Shown here: positions 38,145-41,257 of the stretch, piece after piece
How the letters are laid out: every line of letters starts with the position of its first letter
How positions within the stretch are numbered: position 1 is the first letter of the stretch
Notes under the pieces: generated by a model
Seen by the model: the letters and a program-made list of their open reading frames with translations, nothing else
Database searches by the model: none
What the model was told of the DNA's origin: nothing
Made by a program: the position numbers and the translations under genes
Assembly (NCBI RefSeq): GCF_020731285.1
Contig: NZ_JAJFOW010000052.1
Location: forward strand, 1 to 41,257
DNA: 41,257 bases
Origin: Cohnella baijiui
Lineage (GTDB): Bacteria; Bacillota; Bacilli; Paenibacillales; Paenibacillaceae
Reading direction: 5' to 3'

Positions 38145-39353
38145 TTAGTAGTCGGAATGCCCGTCCGATACGGGCTCGTGCTCGCGCAAAAACCGCCCGA
38201 TCCGCTGCGCCGCTTCCCGCAGTCGCTCTTCTTCTTCGACCAAAGCAAAACGCACATAGCCTTCGCCTCGCTCGCCGAACGCGCGTCCGGGGATGACGGC
38301 AACGCCCGCATGCGCCAACATTGCCCGGGAAATTTGTCGGGAAGACCATCCCGCGGGCACTGGCGCCCAGGCGAACATCGTCCCTCGGGGAGGCGGAAAG
38401 TCCCACCCTTCCTCCCGCATCGCCCGGACAAACGCGTTTCTGCGCGCCTCGTATATCGACGCTACGGGATGCGGATCGCGCATATCGAGCTCCAGCGCGG
38501 CGACCGCCGCCTCCTGCACCGCGAGAAAGACGCCGAAGTCGATATTGTTTTTCAAGTCGCGGAGCGCGTCCAGCACCTGCGCGTTGCCGACGGCAAAACC
38601 GATGCGGCCGCCGGCCAAGTGGAACGACTTGGACATGGAGTGGAACTCGATGGCGATCTCCGAAGCTCCGGGCACCTGCAGCACGCTGGGCGGCCGGAAG
38701 CCGTCGTACGCCATTTCGCTGTACGCGTTGTCGTGTACGAGCAGTACGCCCCGGCGTTTGGCGACGGCGACAGCCCGTTCGAAAAAGGCGAGATCGGCCA
38801 CCGTCGTCACCGGGTTGCTCGGATAGCTCAGCAGCATGAATTTGGTTTTGTCCCAATGCGCGTCCGGAATCGCGTCGAAGTCCGGGAGGTATCCGTTGTC
38901 CGCCAGCAGCGGCAGCGGGATCGTCTCGACGCCGGCGACGGCGAGTCCCGCCTGGTAGACGGGGTAGCCCGGGTCCGGCAGCATGACGCTGTCGCCCGGA
39001 TTGGTCGCGGCCAGCGCGAGATGCGCCAGCCCGTCCTGCGTGCCCATGAGCGAGAGGATTTCCTTGGATGGATCGAGCGCGACGCCGAACCGATGGGCGA
39101 ACCACTCGGCCGCCTTCGCCCGGAACCGGGCGCTTCCTTCCGTGCCGGGATACCGGTACATGTCCGGCTTCAGGCTCGCCTCGGCGAGCGCTTCGCGAAT
39201 CGGGGCGAGCGGGGGCCGGTCCGGGCTACCGATATCGAGCGAGATGACGTCGACCCCTTGCGCGCGGGCCTCCGCCTTCCATGCCGATACTTCTGCGAAA
39301 ATGGCGGAACCGAGACGGTCCAGGCGCTGCGAACGCCATTTGTGATTCGTCAT
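38145..39353 (-). CDS. PLP-dependent class I/II aminotransferase (DapL/PatA-like)
   Basis: A 402-residue fold-type I aminotransferase. Marks are SLDIGSPDRPPLAPIREAL, YRYPGTEGSARFRAKAAEW, LSLMGTQDGLAHLALA, the LSYPSNPVTTVADLAFFERA substrate loop, HDNAYSEMAYDGF and the PLP-binding Lys242 in FHSMSKSFHLAGGRIGFAVG. The NNIDFGVF segment recalls LL-diaminopimelate aminotransferases and their relatives, but related enzymes act on other amino acids and the substrate is not certain. AAGGAAG precedes ATG 39353. It lies 42 bp after the site-2 protease gene and 30 bp before the exonuclease gene, all on the same strand. Confidence 0.88.
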   Translation of the reverse strand: MTNHKWRSQRLDRLGSAIFAEVSAWKAEARAQGVDVISLDIGSPDRPPLAPIREALAEASLKPDMYRYPGTEGSARFRAKAAEWFAHRFGVALDPSKEILSLMGTQDGLAHLALAATNPGDSVMLPDPGYPVYQAGLAVAGVETIPLPLLADNGYLPDFDAIPDAHWDKTKFMLLSYPSNPVTTVADLAFFERAVAVAKRRGVLLVHDNAYSEMAYDGFRPPSVLQVPGASEIAIEFHSMSKSFHLAGGRIGFAVGNAQVLDALRDLKNNIDFGVFLAVQEAAVAALELDMRDPHPVASIYEARRNAFVRAMREEGWDFPPPRGTMFAWAPVPAGWSSRQISRAMLAHAGVAVIPGRAFGERGEGYVRFALVEEEERLREAAQRIGRFLREHEPVSDGHSDY

Positions 39354-39395
39354 GAGCTGATCTTCCTTCCCTGAATGGCGGCTTGGCCGGACGGC

Positions 39396-40703
39396 TTAGC
39401 GGGGAATTTCGGTCCAGCCGGCCTGCTGGATGATCCACATCATCGCCAGGAGACCGACCGCCAGTCCGCCATACAGCAAGCCGATCCGCCATTTCGTCCG
39501 TTTCGGCACCTCGTAATAGTTGTCGGGTTCGAACAGCACGCCTTCGGCTCTTACCTTGAACGTCAATTTCTCATTCGCATCGGGACCTTCGATCTGATAA
39601 ACGTACACGCGTTTGACGATAATCGCTTGGTCGATCGGCAGCTCGCCTTTGAACGACATCGCTTCCCATTGGAATTCCACGACATGCTGGCCGTCCATCC
39701 GGCAGTATGCCGTATACGGAAGATCTCTCAAATGCTGCGAGCCTTTATAGTACCAGTCCGGCAGCGTCGGATCGACCGTCGTCTGATAGACGCCTTCCGC
39801 GATATGGGACGGTCCTTCCCCTTTTTGCTTGAACTTGCGATACGTCTGCACGAGGAACCATCCCCAGATCAAAAGAAACAGGAAGCTCTTCGTGTACCAA
39901 ATCGCGAACGGGCCGAGGACGGCTCCGACTACCCACATCCAGCGGCTGAGCGCCCTCGAGATCCGCCCTCCGTCGAGCGGATGGACCGGCAGCAAATTCA
40001 GCAGATTGAGGAAAAACCCCACGTAGGCGAGCACATGCCAAATCCTGCTCCCCGTCCATTCTCCGATCCCGTAGCAAACGAGCGCTCCCAGCGAACCGAG
40101 CAGCGGCCCGCCCAGCGCGATGTCGGCTTCGGTGGCGGCGTCCTTCGGATTGCGCTTCATGAAGATCATCGCGCCCAGGAAAGGAATAAAATATGGGGCC
40201 GATACCGGCAGCTTTTTGCGTCGGGCGGCCAAGATGTGGCCGAGCTCATGGACGAAAATCAGCGCGACGAAGCCCAATGCGAACGTCCACGGATAAATAA
40301 GCGCATAAGCCCCCACCGTCACCGCCATGGAGATCAGCGGCTTGCCGAATTTGAGCAGCGCGAGCAGCGCCACTTTGCCTTTGGACAAGAGGAACAGCAG
40401 GACGGCGCCGAATGCCCAGGACGACTTGCGGCCGCCCGGAGGCTTGCGGTCGGGCCGGCCATCGTCCGGCGGCGGCTGAGCTCCGGATAGCTGCTGCTGC
40501 GGCCGCTGAGCGTCCGGGCCGAGCGGCGGCTGCGGAGCGAGATGCTGCTGCGTTGGGTGCGGGGCAGGGAAAGCCTGATTTTCAGAGGACTTCCCCGAAT
40601 CGGGCTGGCGCTCGCGCTCGCTGCCGCGCATGTCCCGCGAACCTGGCTCGTGTGGACCCGGCGGCAAAGGGCCGCGAGATTGCCCGTTGTCAGCGCCCGC
40701 CAT
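39396..40703 (-). CDS. Site-2 protease family (M50) membrane metalloprotease
   Basis: A 435-residue protein. Residues 1-92 are a polar, Pro/Gln-rich N-terminus. The membrane domain carries the zinc motif HELGH (His152, Glu153, His156) in IFVHELGHILAARRKK and the distal aspartate motif NLLPVHPLDGGRI. Hydrophobic segments lie near 96-108, 125-150, 170-182, 195-240, 255-295 and 405-428. The C-terminal soluble part (about 300-400) is unusual for RseP-type enzymes and resembles a stand-alone domain of unknown role. Family members cut membrane-bound regulators. ATG 40703 overlaps the end of the Spx/ArsC-like gene by 14 bp with GGAG seven bases upstream, so the two are translationally coupled. Confidence 0.88.
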   Translation of the reverse strand: MAGADNGQSRGPLPPGPHEPGSRDMRGSERERQPDSGKSSENQAFPAPHPTQQHLAPQPPLGPDAQRPQQQLSGAQPPPDDGRPDRKPPGGRKSSWAFGAVLLFLLSKGKVALLALLKFGKPLISMAVTVGAYALIYPWTFALGFVALIFVHELGHILAARRKKLPVSAPYFIPFLGAMIFMKRNPKDAATEADIALGGPLLGSLGALVCYGIGEWTGSRIWHVLAYVGFFLNLLNLLPVHPLDGGRISRALSRWMWVVGAVLGPFAIWYTKSFLFLLIWGWFLVQTYRKFKQKGEGPSHIAEGVYQTTVDPTLPDWYYKGSQHLRDLPYTAYCRMDGQHVVEFQWEAMSFKGELPIDQAIIVKRVYVYQIEGPDANEKLTFKVRAEGVLFEPDNYYEVPKRTKWRIGLLYGGLAVGLLAMMWIIQQAGWTEIPR

Positions 40704-41058
40704 AGGTACGCTCCAGTTCGTCCTCCCGATATCCGACGGTGACCTTGCGGCCGGCCGCTACGACCGGCCGTTTGATCAGCATGCCGTTCGAGGCGAGCAG
40801 CGCCATCTTCTCCTCGTCGGTCAACCGCGCCATTTGATCCTTCAGCCCCAGCGATCGGTACGCGTCGCCGGACGTATTAAACCATTTGTTGATCGGCAGC
40901 CCGCTGGCCGGAATCAAGTCGCGCAGTTCCTCGACCGTTGGCGGCTGCTCCTTGATGTGCCGCAGATTCAGCTCGTGGCCCTGCGTCTGGAGCTGCTTGA
41001 CCGCGGCCCGGCAAGTTCCGCAGGTCGGATATTGGTATACGGTTAATTTGCGTGCCAT
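40690..41058 (-). CDS. ArsC/Spx-family thioredoxin-fold protein (YusI-like)
   Basis: A 122-residue cytosolic protein with a thioredoxin-like ArsC fold. The CxxC pair is CGTC (Cys13, Cys16) in YQYPTCGTCRAAVKQL; the later LIKRPVVAAGRKVTVGYRED is the ArsC/Spx C-terminal motif with a cis-Pro. It resembles Bacillus YusI more than Spx itself. Spx binds RNA polymerase alpha, but whether YusI-type proteins do is not established, and arsenate reduction is not demonstrated. AGGAGGCAACTCGCG precedes ATG 41058. It opens the set with the site-2 protease, aminotransferase and exonuclease genes. Confidence 0.88.
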   Translation of the reverse strand: MARKLTVYQYPTCGTCRAAVKQLQTQGHELNLRHIKEQPPTVEELRDLIPASGLPINKWFNTSGDAYRSLGLKDQMARLTDEEKMALLASNGMLIKRPVVAAGRKVTVGYREDELERTYGGR

Positions 41059-41257
41059 ACGCGAGTTGCCTCCTTGTAGCAGGACCTTGCCCGTTCATGA
41101 AATCGGTAAGTACAGTATCACTTTCGAGCGTCTTCGCCGTTTAGGTTGCCGCAGTCCTATTGCGTTCCATGTATGGCGTGGCGAAGACCCGATGTACCGA
41201 CGATCTCGCGCCAAAGTGCCATCCTCGAGATCGAGTTAATCGGTTTTTCCGATTATC
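41059..41257. other. Intergenic end of the window
   Basis: No gene is supported in these 199 bases. A 9-bp inverted repeat, GTCTTCGCC (41130-41138) with GGCGAAGAC (41180-41188), and a small hairpin TAATCGG-TTTTT-CCGATTA (41237-41255) are visible. The promoter of the Spx/ArsC-like gene should be here, but no convincing hexamers were found. Confidence 0.5.

Noticed and set aside
37864..39105. A 413-residue minus-strand frame overlapping the aminotransferase and exonuclease
   Set aside because: Alternative frame of two clear genes, Arg/Gly-rich, with no family motif.

Overview
The window looks like chromosome of a GC-rich, low-GC-phylum (Firmicutes) spore-former of the Paenibacillaceae, with Cohnella or Paenibacillus the likeliest neighbours. 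The evidence is a YtxC sporulation-type protein, LiaFSR, an S-box and a T-box leader, a bacterial nitric oxide synthase, MetI/MetC/MetA arranged as in Bacillus, a 3D-domain protein, TGTNA-N7-TNACA nitrogen boxes, strong AGGAGG ribosome sites and sigma-A type promoters. This is an inference from gene content, not a database match. No rRNA, tRNA, transposase, phage gene or CRISPR array was seen.

Layout, left to right. 1-1200: the end of an unrecognised gene, a small lipoprotein and a degenerate ~50-bp tandem repeat. 1208-5936 (all minus): glutamine synthetase behind nitrogen-control boxes, a luciferase-like oxidoreductase behind an attenuator-like leader, DAHP synthase and a DUF2062 membrane protein. 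5985-10927 (minus): htrA-type protease, OmpR-type response regulator, HAMP histidine kinase and ispH, closely spaced and probably partly co-transcribed with the DUF2062 gene. 11097-14348 (minus): liaF-liaS-liaR plus a YugN-like gene. 14605-15882 (plus): ammonium transporter with a consensus promoter and a nitrogen box at about -51. 15945-16610: two degenerate tandem arrays in opposite orientation. 16709-20060 (minus): a coiled-coil protein of unknown role, a soluble chemoreceptor with a C-terminal Cache-like domain, an ECF sigma factor and a 3D-domain protein. 20109-23373 (minus): thrS with its T-box, and ytxC. 23534-27354: a membrane GGDEF protein, mqnC and an EAL protein. 27406-30925 (minus): the methionine operon metA-metI-metC behind a SAM-I riboswitch. 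31128-32281 (plus): a possible leader peptide and corA. 32386-33390 (minus): an HRDC-domain protein with a short, terminated leader. 33726-35538 (plus): nitric oxide synthase, a DUF3055 protein and a small hydrophilic protein. 35617-41058 (minus): a secreted phosphodiester glycosidase-like protein, then the four-gene set Spx/ArsC-like - site-2 protease - aminotransferase - 5'-3' exonuclease.

How the parts connect. glnA and amt lie 12 kb apart but carry the same 17-bp operator pattern, so they probably form a GlnR/TnrA-type nitrogen regulon. Two envelope-stress modules (htrA with a two-component pair, and LiaFSR) sit back to back. c-di-GMP synthesis (GGDEF) and breakdown (EAL) proteins flank mqnC. 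Methionine synthesis, threonyl-tRNA synthetase and perhaps the HRDC gene and the luciferase-like gene are controlled by premature termination. No single new defence or biosynthetic system stands out. The most unusual items are the opposed tandem arrays, the cytosolic Cache-tailed chemoreceptor, a thrS terminator that contains the start codon of the next gene, and the short terminated leader ahead of the HRDC gene.
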